Assembly: GCA_032122615.1 (NCBI GenBank)
Contig: JAQBGF010000055.1
Coordinates: 1-49,528, forward strand
Direction: 5' to 3'
DNA length: 49,528 bases
Source of the DNA: SHZI01 sp032122615
GTDB taxonomy: Bacteria; Pseudomonadota; Gammaproteobacteria; Steroidobacterales; GCA-2729495
Part shown: one piece after another, positions 41,575-49,528 of the stretch
Numbering within the stretch: position 1 is the stretch's first letter
How the letters are laid out: each line of letters opens with the position of its first letter
Made by a program: the position numbers and the translations under genes
Notes under the pieces: generated by a model
The model's input: the letters and a program-made list of their open reading frames with translations, nothing else
Told to the model about the DNA's origin: nothing
Database searches by the model: none

Positions 41575-43528
41575 GCAAGCCGAGACTCTTCGTGACGAAC
41601 TCGTCCACTGCGCTGAACAGTTTCAGGCGTTCCGGCCCACGCTGGACGGAATGACCCGCATCCTCCAGCTCGACATACTCGTAGGACTTTTTCGCTCGCT
41701 TCAGTGCCTTTGCCATGTCGGTTGTCTGCTTGATTGGCACGACGCGATCGTCGGTTCCGTGCGCCAGAAGTACGGGCGCCTGAATGCGCTTTGCGCCGTT
41801 TACGGGTGAGTTTTCTTCCAGTGATCCCCGGTCTTTCCAGCCGTCACCGATTCCCATGGTGCCCAAACGGCCGTTGATGTATCTGCGCTGCGAGTTGATG
41901 AGGGCACGCAAGTCGCTGACACCAGCAATGCTGACGATGCAGGAATACAGTGCCGGTTCCTTGACCGCGCCCATCAGTGCCGCGTAGCCGCCGTACGACC
42001 AGCCAACGATGCAGGTGCGTTGCGGGTCGGCGATGCCTTCCGCGGCCAGCCAGCGCGTACCATCAGTCACGTCGTCCTGCATGGCCTGGCCCCACTGGCG
42101 GTGGCCGGCCGCCTGGAATTCGCCGCCGTAGCCGGATGAGCCGCGGTAGTTCATTTGCAGGACGGCATAGCCACGGCTCGTAAACAGCTGGACCAGCGGA
42201 TCGAATGACGAGAAGTCGCGGGCTCCGGGGCCCCCGTGCGGCATCACGATAGCGGGCAACGGTTTTTCCGGACGAGTCGTGACGCCAACAGGCAGGCTCA
42301 GGTAGGCGGGTATTTCGAGGCCGTCCCGGGCTTTGTAGCTGGTGGCCAGCATCGGGGCCATGGGGATCTTGTCCATTTTCGGATAGGAGTAGGCGAAGTA
42401 GCGAAGGTTCTTTGAGTCCCTTTCGTACAGGTAATAGCGGCCCGGCTGGTCGGGCGACTCGCCGTAGAAAAGCACCCGACGATAGTCGGTGCTCCAGCTG
42501 GAGACATACAGGTTCTTTACCCCGACCCGCAGCCGGACATCCTCGAAAATTTCAGCTATCCGGGGGTCGAACCACTGCGCCCTGCTGTCCGCAACGGTGT
42601 ATCTGACGCCGACGACGTGGCGTCGTAATGGATCGAGTAAGACGTTATCAACGTCTACTTCGGGGTTCAGGAACAAAGTCTCCACGAACGTCCGGGTACT
42701 GAAGCGGTAGCGGTACAAGCCCGTCGTGTTGCCTTCGTGATTGGAGTAGACCCACGCAATATCCGGGTCATTCCGGTCGAAAAGCACGGGAGAAAAGGTG
42801 ACGCCCTCGTCCAGGGGGTGCGAAAAGAGAAGCTCCCATTTCTTCCCCTCCGGGCTCCGGTAAAAGTACTGCTCAACCATCTTCTGGTCATCGAGGGCAT
42901 ACGCAAGACGCGGCTGTCCCTGCTGATCCACCGTCCAGTCAACGACGTCTGCCATGCCGCTTTTCACAACCGCGCGCCGGGCGGTATAGACATTTACCCG
43001 GTATATGCGTGGCAGTCGCGGATTCTCCGGATTGAATTGCATCAGGATGTGCTTCGGATCATCCGGAAGGAAAGCGACGACCTCGTCCGCAAACTGCACC
43101 ACGTCCTCGCCCGCGCCGCCCTTGCCCACGCGACGGGGCGGTACCAAGAACTTGATGTCGGAGCCGTCGGGGTTCAAGGCGAAGAGGCGTCGCTCAGTAG
43201 TTGCAACACCGTAGCGCCGATTGGCAAACGACAGACTGACCAGCAACCTGTCGTCGGATTTCCAGTGCATCCAGTTGACGTACATGTCCTTCGGACTGGC
43301 GACCACCGGCTGCGCCTTACCCAGATTGTCCAAGTCATAGATGACCAGCATGTACTGGCCGTTCAGGAAGGTTTTGGCGGCGACGTATTGGCCACCCGGA
43401 GATATTTCGACGTCCGCTGTCTCGGGTAGAGAGGCAAACAGGCTGACATCGGGAGCTGCCGAAACGCTGTTGAGATGCAGGCACAGCATCAAGCCGCCGA
43501 CAGCGGCACGAACGTGGTTTGCAATCAT
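41537..43528 (-). CDS. S9 family prolyl oligopeptidase-type peptidase
   Basis: Secreted serine peptidase of 663 residues. ATG 43528 follows GGGGGGAG and begins a signal peptide (AAVGGLMLCLHLNSVSAA). A beta-propeller-like region (residues 30-400) leads to a hydrolase domain with nucleophile S511 in IVGWSYGGYAAL, D594 in GTDDRVVP and H626 in AGHSVQ, preceded by the oxyanion segment MPHGGPGARD. This is the acylaminoacyl/dipeptidyl peptidase branch. The open frame continues upstream into the P-type ATPase gene on the opposite reading, which is not coding for this protein. Peptide preference is unknown. Confidence 0.92.
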   Translation of the reverse strand: MIANHVRAAVGGLMLCLHLNSVSAAPDVSLFASLPETADVEISPGGQYVAAKTFLNGQYMLVIYDLDNLGKAQPVVASPKDMYVNWMHWKSDDRLLVSLSFANRRYGVATTERRLFALNPDGSDIKFLVPPRRVGKGGAGEDVVQFADEVVAFLPDDPKHILMQFNPENPRLPRIYRVNVYTARRAVVKSGMADVVDWTVDQQGQPRLAYALDDQKMVEQYFYRSPEGKKWELLFSHPLDEGVTFSPVLFDRNDPDIAWVYSNHEGNTTGLYRYRFSTRTFVETLFLNPEVDVDNVLLDPLRRHVVGVRYTVADSRAQWFDPRIAEIFEDVRLRVGVKNLYVSSWSTDYRRVLFYGESPDQPGRYYLYERDSKNLRYFAYSYPKMDKIPMAPMLATSYKARDGLEIPAYLSLPVGVTTRPEKPLPAIVMPHGGPGARDFSSFDPLVQLFTSRGYAVLQMNYRGSSGYGGEFQAAGHRQWGQAMQDDVTDGTRWLAAEGIADPQRTCIVGWSYGGYAALMGAVKEPALYSCIVSIAGVSDLRALINSQRRYINGRLGTMGIGDGWKDRGSLEENSPVNGAKRIQAPVLLAHGTDDRVVPIKQTTDMAKALKRAKKSYEYVELEDAGHSVQRGPERLKLFSAVDEFVTKSLGLPRPSPAPGGPAP

Positions 43529-43584
43529 GCTACTCCCCCCGAAGCACACGACGTGGACGGGGTGAAATATACACGGGAAGTCGC

Positions 43585-45918
43585 CTAACGCGCGCGAAGC
43601 ATCCGCATGCCGTTCAGCGTGACGACCAGCGTGGCGCCGACGTCGGCCAGCACGGCGAGCCAGAGGCTGGCGAGGCCGGGGATGGCGAGGCCAAGCACGA
43701 TGAGTTTCAGTCCCAGGCTGAGCGCGATGTTTTGCTTGACGACGGCGCGGGTGAGCCGGCTGATGCGCAGCGTCTGCGCGATCGCGTGCAGGTTGTCCTG
43801 CATCAGCACGACGTCCGCCGTCTCCATGGCCTGGGCCGTGCCGCCACCACCCATGGCGATACCGATATCGGCCTGGGCCAGCGCCGGCGCGTCGTTGATG
43901 CCGTCGCCGATCATGGCGACGGTGCCGCGTTTCTGAAGCTCGCGGATCACGCTCTGTTTGTGTTCCGGTAACAGGCTGGCGCGCACCTCGTCGATACCAC
44001 CGATCTGCCTGGCAATGGCCTCCGCTACAGAGCGGTTGTCGCCGGTGAGCATCACTGTCTTCAGATTTGGGTTGAGGGTGTGCAATTCGGCGAGGGCAGC
44101 CGGGGCGTCGGGTCTCGGCTGGTCCTCCACGCCGATGTACCCGACCATGTTCGCGCCGCGACCAACCAGCATTACGGTCTTGCCGGTTGCCTGCAGCCCG
44201 GCTGCTTCCGCGCACACTTCATCGGCACAGTCGGCGTCGTGCGAAAAAAGCTCGTGAGTGCCGACAGAAATTTTCTCGCCGGCCAACTCGCCTGTGACGC
44301 CACGGCCTACATGGGCCGTGATGTTTGCGGCCCGTGGCAGGCGATTGGCGACGCCACGGTTTTGCGCGGAGGCGACGACGGCCTGGGCGAGCGGGTGCTC
44401 GGAAGCGGACTCAACGGCGGTTGCCACGGCGACCACGTCCTCGCAGCTGACGCAGTCGTCATTCGCGGCCACCGGGTGCTCGCAATCCTTGCCACGAATT
44501 GCGGTAACGGCGGGCTGGCCGATGGTCAACGTGCCCGTTTTGTCGAAGGCGATGATGTTCACCCCGGCAAGCCGGTCGAGCTGTGCGCCACCCTTGACGA
44601 GTACGCCGAGCTGGGCAAGGCGAGCTAAGGCGCTGACGACCGTGACGGGGATGCTGATGATCAGTGCGCAAGGGCAGGCGATGATCAGAATGGCGAGGCC
44701 ACGGTAGAGCCAGCCGCGGGTGCCATCCGCCAGATCGAAGAACGGCTGGCCGAAGGCCAGAACCGGCACAGCGACCAGCAGGGCGGCGAGTGCCACAACC
44801 AGCGGGGTGTACCAGCGGGCAAAGCGATCGATGAAACGTTCTGCGGGGGTCCGTTCGGCCAGCGCCCGTTCGACCATCTGCGCGATACGGGTCACCGTGG
44901 ACAGGCCCGCAGGACGCAGGACCTCGACCGTAAGGGCGCCGGGGCCATTGACCGTGCCAGCCAGTACCTCGTCGCCGATGGTCCTATCCACCGGCATGCT
45001 CTCGCCGGTTACCGCCGCCTGATTGATACTCGAGGTGCCGTCTAAGATGCGGCCGTCGAGCGGAATGCGCTCGCCAGGGCGGACAAGGATGTGCGCGCCG
45101 ACCGGAACGGACGCTGTCGGCCGTCGCAGCTGGTGAAAGTGCGCGGCAGCGGCGGGCGCTTGAGTTGCTGGCTTGAGATCGTGGTCGTGACCGTGATCAT
45201 GTTCATCGTGATCGTCGTGTGTGCAGGCCGCGCCGCGCTCATGGTGCCCGTCGTCGTCGGGCGACCCGTGGCTCTCTGCGTGCGCCTCCAGAACCGTTGC
45301 TTCATCCGGCTGCAGCGACAGAAGGCTGCGAAGCGCATCCCGGGACCGCTCAGCGCTGTAGGACTCCAGGGCTTCACCGAGCGTGAACAGAAGGACGACG
45401 GCGGCGGCTTCACCCGTCTCGCCGATCGCGACGGCACCGACGGTGGCGATGCCCATCAGCAGATCGATCGTGACGTGCCGCGCCACGAACAGTGAGCGCA
45501 GGCCCTTCAGCAAAATCGGGGCGCCAACCACCACGACGGTCGCCAGCAGCGCCGCTTCCAGAATCGCCGGGCCGACGACGGCGGCAACTATGGTCAGGAC
45601 AGAGGCGGCCAGGGCAATCTGGGTGCGACGTTCGCCGGCGAGAAAGCGCAGGAAGCCGCCGAGTCCGCGGAGCTCGGGCCGCGGCGCCTGCTTGCGTTCC
45701 GTCCCGTCGGCGATGCGATAGCCGAGGTCCCTGACTCGCGACTCGATCTGATCGCGGGAGGCGGAGCCGGTCGCTTCCAGTGTCTCGGTCGTAAAATCCA
45801 CGCGCACGGAATCGATGCCCGGCACTGTGCGCACAGCCTGTTCGATCGTGAGAGCACAGCTACCGCAGTCCATTCCCTGGATCTTCAGGCGGACGGCGGG
45901 CGATACGGTGGCATTCAT
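43585..45918 (-). CDS. zntA: Zn/Cd/Pb-type P1B ATPase
   Basis: Heavy-metal export ATPase of 777 residues. An N-terminal HMA domain carries GMDCGSC (15-21). The TGES motif of the A domain is at 304-307, the metal site C415-P-C417 lies in the membrane, D459-KTGT is phosphorylated, and the last span has LAVLADVGATL, whose Asp is typical of Zn(II)/Cd(II)/Pb(II) pumps. Between residues 212 and 262 a His/Asp-rich insertion (DDHDEHDHGHDHD) interrupts the A domain, and the nucleotide domain has an extra Cys cluster (C479, C489, C492). GAGGAG precedes the ATG. A MerR-type operator stands 55 bases upstream. Confidence 0.93.
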   Translation of the reverse strand: MNATVSPAVRLKIQGMDCGSCALTIEQAVRTVPGIDSVRVDFTTETLEATGSASRDQIESRVRDLGYRIADGTERKQAPRPELRGLGGFLRFLAGERRTQIALAASVLTIVAAVVGPAILEAALLATVVVVGAPILLKGLRSLFVARHVTIDLLMGIATVGAVAIGETGEAAAVVLLFTLGEALESYSAERSRDALRSLLSLQPDEATVLEAHAESHGSPDDDGHHERGAACTHDDHDEHDHGHDHDLKPATQAPAAAAHFHQLRRPTASVPVGAHILVRPGERIPLDGRILDGTSSINQAAVTGESMPVDRTIGDEVLAGTVNGPGALTVEVLRPAGLSTVTRIAQMVERALAERTPAERFIDRFARWYTPLVVALAALLVAVPVLAFGQPFFDLADGTRGWLYRGLAILIIACPCALIISIPVTVVSALARLAQLGVLVKGGAQLDRLAGVNIIAFDKTGTLTIGQPAVTAIRGKDCEHPVAANDDCVSCEDVVAVATAVESASEHPLAQAVVASAQNRGVANRLPRAANITAHVGRGVTGELAGEKISVGTHELFSHDADCADEVCAEAAGLQATGKTVMLVGRGANMVGYIGVEDQPRPDAPAALAELHTLNPNLKTVMLTGDNRSVAEAIARQIGGIDEVRASLLPEHKQSVIRELQKRGTVAMIGDGINDAPALAQADIGIAMGGGGTAQAMETADVVLMQDNLHAIAQTLRISRLTRAVVKQNIALSLGLKLIVLGLAIPGLASLWLAVLADVGATLVVTLNGMRMLRAR

Positions 45919-45972
45919 CAGTCAGAACTCCTCGGGAACCCGGAAAAGCCGGGTTCTTGAGCGTGATGGTGC

Positions 45973-45994
45973 ACCTTAAAGAGGGCTTTAAGGT
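45973..45994 (-). promoter_or_regulatory. MerR-type operator and promoter of the P1B ATPase gene
   Basis: ACCTTAAA (45973-45980) and TTTAAGGT (45987-45994) are a perfect inverted repeat with six bases between. On the minus strand a TTGACC -35 box overlaps its first arm, and about 20 bases further CACCAT is the best -10, the over-long spacer typical of MerR-controlled promoters. Confidence 0.75.
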
Positions 45995-46070
45995 CAAGGA
46001 CGTATTGCACGGCTGACTACGCCGGGCACGAGTCCGAAAACGGCTAGTCCGGCCCGCGTCCGCGCGCATA

Positions 46071-47567
46071 ATGGCGCCCATGCCACCGGAATCGTCCCAG
46101 GCTGACCCCATCGGCGACCGCCACTACAGGGCGTTGCTCGCGCACGACGCCCGGTTCGACGGGCGGCTGTTCGTGGGTGTGACGTCCACACATATTTACT
46201 GCCGGCCCGTTTGCCGGGTCCGGACGCCGAAGCGCAGCAACTGCCGGTTCTTCGCCAATGCGGCCTCGGCGGAGCAGGCCGGTTTTCGTCCGTGCCTGCG
46301 GTGCCGGCCGGAACTGGCCCCGGGCCTGTCGTTCGTCGATTCCTCGCAGGTGCTCGCCGGGCAGGCGGCCCGGATGATCGAAAGAGGAGCGAGTGAAGGG
46401 GAGGATATCTATTTCCCCGACATCGCACGTCAGCTGGGCGTCACTGACCGCCATCTGCGGCGCATCTTTCAGGATGTGCATGGTGTATCGCCGATGGATT
46501 TCCTGACCACGCGACGTCTGTTGCTGGCCAAGCAGTTGCTGACCGACACACTGCTGCCGGTTACGCAGATTGCGCTCGCCAGCGGATTCGCCAGCGTGCG
46601 GCGCTTCAATGCTGCGTTCCTGGCGCGATATCGCCTCAATCCGACTGCCCTGCGTCGGCAGGGCCGGGCGAACGTCCCGGGCGAACTCGTGACGCTGCGC
46701 CTGGCCTATCGACCACCCTACGACGTGGCGGGCGTACTCCGGTTTTTTGCCGCCCGGGCATTGCCAGGCGTCGAGTCCGTTGAAGGACCGACTCTGCGAC
46801 GCACACTGGCACTGAGGCATCAGGGGCAGGCGTTGACCGGCTGGCTGGCGGCGCGCTTCGAACCGTCCCGGCGCGACGTGGAATTGCAACTGGCCCCGAC
46901 GCTCTTGCCGGCGCTCGGCTCGATCCTGCAGCGCCTGCGGCAGGCGTTCGATCTGGACGCCGACCCGGCGCTCATCGACCCGGTTCTGGCCACCATGCCA
47001 GGCAAACCACGGCCCGGCATCCGGGTCCCGGGCGGCATGGACGGTTTTGAAATTGCCGTGCGCGCCATCCTGGGGCAGCAGGTCAGTGTTGCCGCAGCCC
47101 GCACGCTCACGCTGCGCCTGGTGGAGCGTTTCGGCGCAGAGTTGGCCACGCCATTCCCCGCACTGAATCGCCTGTTTCCGGATGCCGCGACACTCGCTGC
47201 CGCCCGTCCCGATGTCATCGGCAAGCTCGGTATCGTTCGTCAGCGGGTCCGGGCGCTGCAGGCACTGGCGACCGCGGTGGCGGACGAGCGCATCGCCCTG
47301 CATCGGGGCGCACCGCTCAAGACAACGATCGAGGCCTTGCGTGCGTTGCCTGGTATCGGTGAGTGGACGGCCGAAATCATTGCCATGCGCGCGCTGGCCT
47401 GGCCAGACGCGTTTCCGGCCAGCGATATCGGAGTGCTGAAGGGGCTCGGCACCCGCGACGTCGGGCACGTGAAGGCGCTCGCACAAGCATGGCGACCGTG
47501 GCGGTCCTACGCCGTCATGCACCTGTGGCAGACCCCGGAGGATGGATCATGCAAATCGACGGACTGA
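46071..47567 (+). CDS. Ada-type methyl sensor fused to AlkA glycosylase
   Basis: DNA alkylation repair protein of 498 residues with four parts. Residues 20-85 are the Ada zinc-binding domain, with C44 (YCRP, the methyl-accepting position), C48, C75 and C78. An AraC-type HTH follows (LGVTDRHLRRIFQDVHGVSP). Then come an AlkA N-terminal domain and a HhH-GPD glycosylase with the hairpin LPGIGEWTAEIIAMRAL and the catalytic Asp in FPASDIGVL. Methylated phosphotriesters should activate it as a transcription factor, while the glycosylase removes 3-methyladenine. The O6-methylguanine repair gene overlaps its 3' end by 19 bases. Confidence 0.93.
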   Translation: MAPMPPESSQADPIGDRHYRALLAHDARFDGRLFVGVTSTHIYCRPVCRVRTPKRSNCRFFANAASAEQAGFRPCLRCRPELAPGLSFVDSSQVLAGQAARMIERGASEGEDIYFPDIARQLGVTDRHLRRIFQDVHGVSPMDFLTTRRLLLAKQLLTDTLLPVTQIALASGFASVRRFNAAFLARYRLNPTALRRQGRANVPGELVTLRLAYRPPYDVAGVLRFFAARALPGVESVEGPTLRRTLALRHQGQALTGWLAARFEPSRRDVELQLAPTLLPALGSILQRLRQAFDLDADPALIDPVLATMPGKPRPGIRVPGGMDGFEIAVRAILGQQVSVAAARTLTLRLVERFGAELATPFPALNRLFPDAATLAAARPDVIGKLGIVRQRVRALQALATAVADERIALHRGAPLKTTIEALRALPGIGEWTAEIIAMRALAWPDAFPASDIGVLKGLGTRDVGHVKALAQAWRPWRSYAVMHLWQTPEDGSCKSTD

Positions 47568-48049
47568 TTGCGCAGGCGCGCTTCGACTCACCGTTGGGGC
47601 CGCTCACGGCCGCAGCTACGGAAAAAGGTCTCGCTGGCTTGTGGTTTGACTGCCAGGCACATCACCCGGGACCGTTAATCGTGCCCGTGAATACGCAGCA
47701 TCCGGTGCTTGCGCAGGCGCGACGGGAGTTTGAGGCGTACTGGAAAGATGCCAATACAAAGTTCACGGTCTCGCTGGACCTTAAGGGCACCCATTTTCAG
47801 CGCGCGGTGTGGCGGGCGCTGTTAAAAATTCGGCCGGGCCGCACCAGTACCTACGCCGCCGTCGCGGGTCGTGCCGGATCACCCGCGGCAGTTCGAGCCG
47901 CGGGCGCGGCGATTGGCCGGAACCCGGTCTCGATCATCGTTCCGTGCCATCGCGTGCTCGGGCGCGACGGGTCGCTGACTGGTTATGCCGGCGGCCTCGA
48001 GCGGAAGCAGGCGTTGCTGCAGAGGGAAGGTGTGCTGGTTGAGGCGTAG
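47549..48049 (+). CDS. ogt: Methylated-DNA-protein-cysteine S-methyltransferase
   Basis: Suicide repair protein of 166 residues that transfers an alkyl group from O6-alkylguanine to its own cysteine. The active-site motif is IIVPCHRVLGRDGSLTGYAGGLERK, and the recognition helix region TSTYAAVAGRAGSPAAVRAAGAAIGRNP is standard. ATG 47549 lies inside the end of the Ada-AlkA gene, so the two are translationally coupled and likely induced together. The open frame is longer upstream but only within the other gene. Confidence 0.94.
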   Translation: MQIDGLIAQARFDSPLGPLTAAATEKGLAGLWFDCQAHHPGPLIVPVNTQHPVLAQARREFEAYWKDANTKFTVSLDLKGTHFQRAVWRALLKIRPGRTSTYAAVAGRAGSPAAVRAAGAAIGRNPVSIIVPCHRVLGRDGSLTGYAGGLERKQALLQREGVLVEA

Positions 48050-48057
48050 AGCTTCTT

Positions 48058-48194
48058 GGCCCGCGGCCAGTGGCGGGATACCCCGCCCGCTCGAGAGTCG
48101 CGTCGTGGCCCGCAGCCAGCGCCCGGAAACCCCACCCGCTCGCGACTCGCGGACTCGATTCTCGCGGGCAGGGCTTCCGGCCACTGGCCGCTGT
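48058..48194. repeat. Cluster of GC-rich intergenic repeats
   Basis: Two imperfect direct copies of about 46 bases, starting GGCCCGC(G/A)GCCAG at 48058 and 48107 (49-base spacing), and a third copy inverted at roughly 48157-48194 (reads GCGGCCAGTGGCCGGAAGC on the other strand). All lie between the convergent ogt and merR genes. They are a different family from the GTAGGAGC repeat. No gene is seen in this 184-base gap. Confidence 0.65.
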
Positions 48195-48233
48195 GACGGG
48201 GGACCGCGGCCTACGGAGCACTGAGCGGAGCAG

Positions 48234-49034
48234 CTACGCCGGCGCCCGGTGCTCCAGCGCCAGGAAAAACTGCGCAAACAGAAACGCGTTATTACCGTGC
48301 GCGGAGAACACGTGGCCCTCCGCTGTCATCTCGACCTGTGGCTCCGTGTGCGCTTCGCAACCGGCCTCCGACGCCGCGATCTGCTTCAGGGCGGTCCCGA
48401 TCTGCGGGTCATTTCCCGGCACCAGTACGCTGTAGCCGTCCGGTTCTCGCCAAACATGGACATGCCGGCCACGCAGGATATCGAGAGACTTGCTCCGCTT
48501 GAGAGAGGCGAGGTTGCAGCCCATGCGTTTCATGAGGGCCGTCAGGGAAGCAGCATCGTCCTGGGGTGTGGTGCTGTGGCCGCATACCCGGTCGACCAGG
48601 CGGCGATAGAGCTGGCGGGCGCCGTCCGCGGCGGGAAGTTGTTCGGACATTTCCCGCAGAAACATTTCCAGTTCGTGGCGAAGCACCAAAAGCTCCGTCA
48701 GCCGGCGCTCGATTTCCAGGAAACGATCTTCGGCGATACGCGCGACGTCGCCAGTCTTGCGCCCGTTCTTTTTGCCGGTTGCGTTACCGGCCTCGGTCTG
48801 CCCTGCCGCGAGAAACTGGCGGATATCATCGAGGGAAAATCCCAGGCGCTTCGCACGATTGATGAACAGCAGGGTTTTTTCCGCCTCGGCACCGTACAGC
48901 CGGTAGCCGGCGGCAGTGCGCCCGCTGGGAACCAGCAAACCTTCCTTCTCGTAGTAGCGCAGCACGGAGGGCGCGACGCGTGCCCGCTTGGCCAGCGCGC
49001 CTATCGTGTATTCGCGGCGGGTAGTCGTTGGCAT
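48234..49034 (-). CDS. MerR family transcriptional regulator
   Basis: Regulator of 266 residues. The N-terminal winged helix is typical: EYTIGALAKRARVAPSVLRYYEKEGLLVPSGRTAAGYRLYG, followed by the dimerisation helix. The C-terminal half is much longer than in ZntR or CueR (about 150 residues) and has scattered Cys and His (CGHSTT, MGCN, CEAH), so the ligand cannot be named. ATG 49034 is chosen because the HTH starts just after it. Its own promoter holds a MerR-type palindrome like that of the P1B ATPase gene 3 kb away, which makes a metal-response role plausible. Redox or drug sensing remains possible. Confidence 0.85.
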   Translation of the reverse strand: MPTTTRREYTIGALAKRARVAPSVLRYYEKEGLLVPSGRTAAGYRLYGAEAEKTLLFINRAKRLGFSLDDIRQFLAAGQTEAGNATGKKNGRKTGDVARIAEDRFLEIERRLTELLVLRHELEMFLREMSEQLPAADGARQLYRRLVDRVCGHSTTPQDDAASLTALMKRMGCNLASLKRSKSLDILRGRHVHVWREPDGYSVLVPGNDPQIGTALKQIAASEAGCEAHTEPQVEMTAEGHVFSAHGNNAFLFAQFFLALEHRAPA

Positions 49035-49054
49035 GGTGCTGCCCCGGCTGTCTG

Positions 49055-49076
49055 ACCTTGAATGGTACTTCAAGGT
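49055..49076 (-). promoter_or_regulatory. MerR-type operator upstream of merR gene
   Basis: ACCTTGAA (49055-49062) and TTCAAGGT (49069-49076) with six bases between, 20 bases before the merR ATG. It differs from the ATPase operator by one base per arm, and the arms extend by one more pair (G/C). Autoregulation is likely. Confidence 0.75.
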
Positions 49077-49083
49077 CTGTCCA

Positions 49084-49252
49084 TGTAGGAGCGGCTTCAG
49101 CCGCGACAACGGACTCCGTAGTGACGCGGTCGGTGGCGGGACAGGTCCTGGCCGCCTGTCGGGAAGACCCGCTGAGGGCTGGCCAGGACCTGTCCCGCCA
49201 CCGACCGCTGCTGCGGGGCGAGTTCGGGGTCGCGGCTGAAGCCGCTCCTACA
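49084..49252. repeat. Large nested inverted repeat built on GTAGGAGC palindromes
   Basis: Outer arms of 24 bases (49084-49107 and 49229-49252, starting TGTAGGAGCGGCTTCAGC) are perfect inverted copies. Inside them, 28-base arms (49126-49153 and 49181-49208, GCGGTCGGTGGCGGGACAGG and its complement) are also perfect, around a 27-base loop. Spacers are 18 and 20 bases. Each outer arm is itself a hairpin. It separates merR and the exonuclease III gene, whose TAG stop at 49250-49248 is inside the right outer arm. Confidence 0.9.
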
Positions 49253-49528
49253 GCACCGCGACGACGGGCGCGTGGTCTGACGGTTTGTCGAGCTTCCGTG
49301 GCTCTATGTCGATGGTGGCGCCCGAGCAGCGTGCCGCCAGCGCCTTCGAGGCCAGGATCAGGTCGATGCGCAGGCCGCGCTTCCGGCGAAAATTCATCTC
49401 CCTATAATCCCACCAGGACCAGGAGCCTTCCGGCTGGTCGAACAAACGAAAAGTGTCCGAAAGGCCGAGATCCAGCAGGGCTTTCAGGCGATCCCGCTCG
49501 GGACCGCTGCACAAGACCATGTCGCGCC
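49248..49528 (-). CDS. xthA: Exodeoxyribonuclease III, C-terminal part
   Basis: The gene enters from the right edge; about 93 residues are visible. They carry the C-terminal blocks of exonuclease III: RDxVLCSGPER-like sequence at DMVLCSGPERDRLK, WSWWDYREMNFRRKRGLRIDLIL, and KPSDHAPVVAVL, where D and H of SDH belong to the catalytic site. The protein is an AP endonuclease and 3'-5' exonuclease of base excision repair. The stop codon is the TAG of the adjoining palindromic repeat. Confidence 0.9.
   Translation of the reverse strand, partial: RDMVLCSGPERDRLKALLDLGLSDTFRLFDQPEGSWSWWDYREMNFRRKRGLRIDLILASKALAARCSGATIDIEPRKLDKPSDHAPVVAVL

Noticed and set aside
43529..44215. Upstream extension of the S9 peptidase frame
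   Set aside because: It runs through the ATPase gene in another frame; ATG 43528 has a strong ribosome-binding site and signal peptide.

Overview
This is a 49.5 kb stretch of GC-rich chromosome from a Gram-negative bacterium, most likely a gammaproteobacterium of the Xanthomonadales/Nevskiales kind. The evidence is lipoboxes, a Tat substrate, periplasmic c-type cytochromes, AceK, MsrPQ, a PA0069-type radical SAM enzyme, a bacterial C13 peptidase, DUF3391 HD-GYP proteins and GTAGGAGC-type palindromic repeats. Lineage is inferred from gene content only. I found no rRNA, tRNA, CRISPR array, prophage or insertion sequence.

Layout. 1-3 kb: tail of a Fis-type regulator, a CDP-alcohol phosphatidyltransferase, a HAD-IB phosphatase and a class C PBP (DacB). 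3-4.7 kb: PII (glnK) and amtB. 4.9-7.3 kb, minus: a DUF547 protein and the methionine sulfoxide repair pair MsrP/MsrQ. 7.4-14.5 kb: an orphan TRAP-type binding lipoprotein, a secreted TPR/TonB_C protein, MsrA, a degenerate HD-GYP protein, a membrane C13 (legumain-like) peptidase and a PA0069-type radical SAM protein. 14.6-18.9 kb: a MacAB-like export operon with one adaptor, one ATPase and two permeases. 18.9-24.1 kb, minus: a small membrane protein, a two-component system, a LuxR-type regulator and a second degenerate HD-GYP protein. 24.3-27.6 kb, minus: two c-type cytochromes, an unknown secreted protein, an alpha/beta hydrolase and an Ala-rich lipoprotein.

27.9-32.8 kb is the most unusual unit: an HrtBA-like ABC exporter, a TetR regulator, a secreted CbiX/chelatase-like protein with a His-rich N terminus, and an MFS exporter, all tightly packed. 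It could be a tetrapyrrole or metal stress module (inference).

33.9-40.3 kb is the glyoxylate bypass: malate synthase, isocitrate lyase and AceK, divergent from a RamB-like XRE regulator. Three 14-bp-phased direct repeats lie in the shared promoter. 40.4-43.5 kb carries an MFS transporter and an S9 peptidase. 43.6-49.0 kb has a Zn/Cd-type P1B ATPase, an Ada-AlkA fusion with an overlapping O6-alkylguanine methyltransferase gene, and a MerR regulator. The ATPase and merR promoters carry near-identical MerR-type palindromes. The window ends in the 3' part of exonuclease III.

A palindromic repeat family (TGTAGGAGC...) occurs at 3.38, 4.74 and 49.1-49.25 kb. It forms a nested inverted repeat of about 170 bp at the right end and supplies the TAG stop codon of both glnK and the exonuclease III gene.
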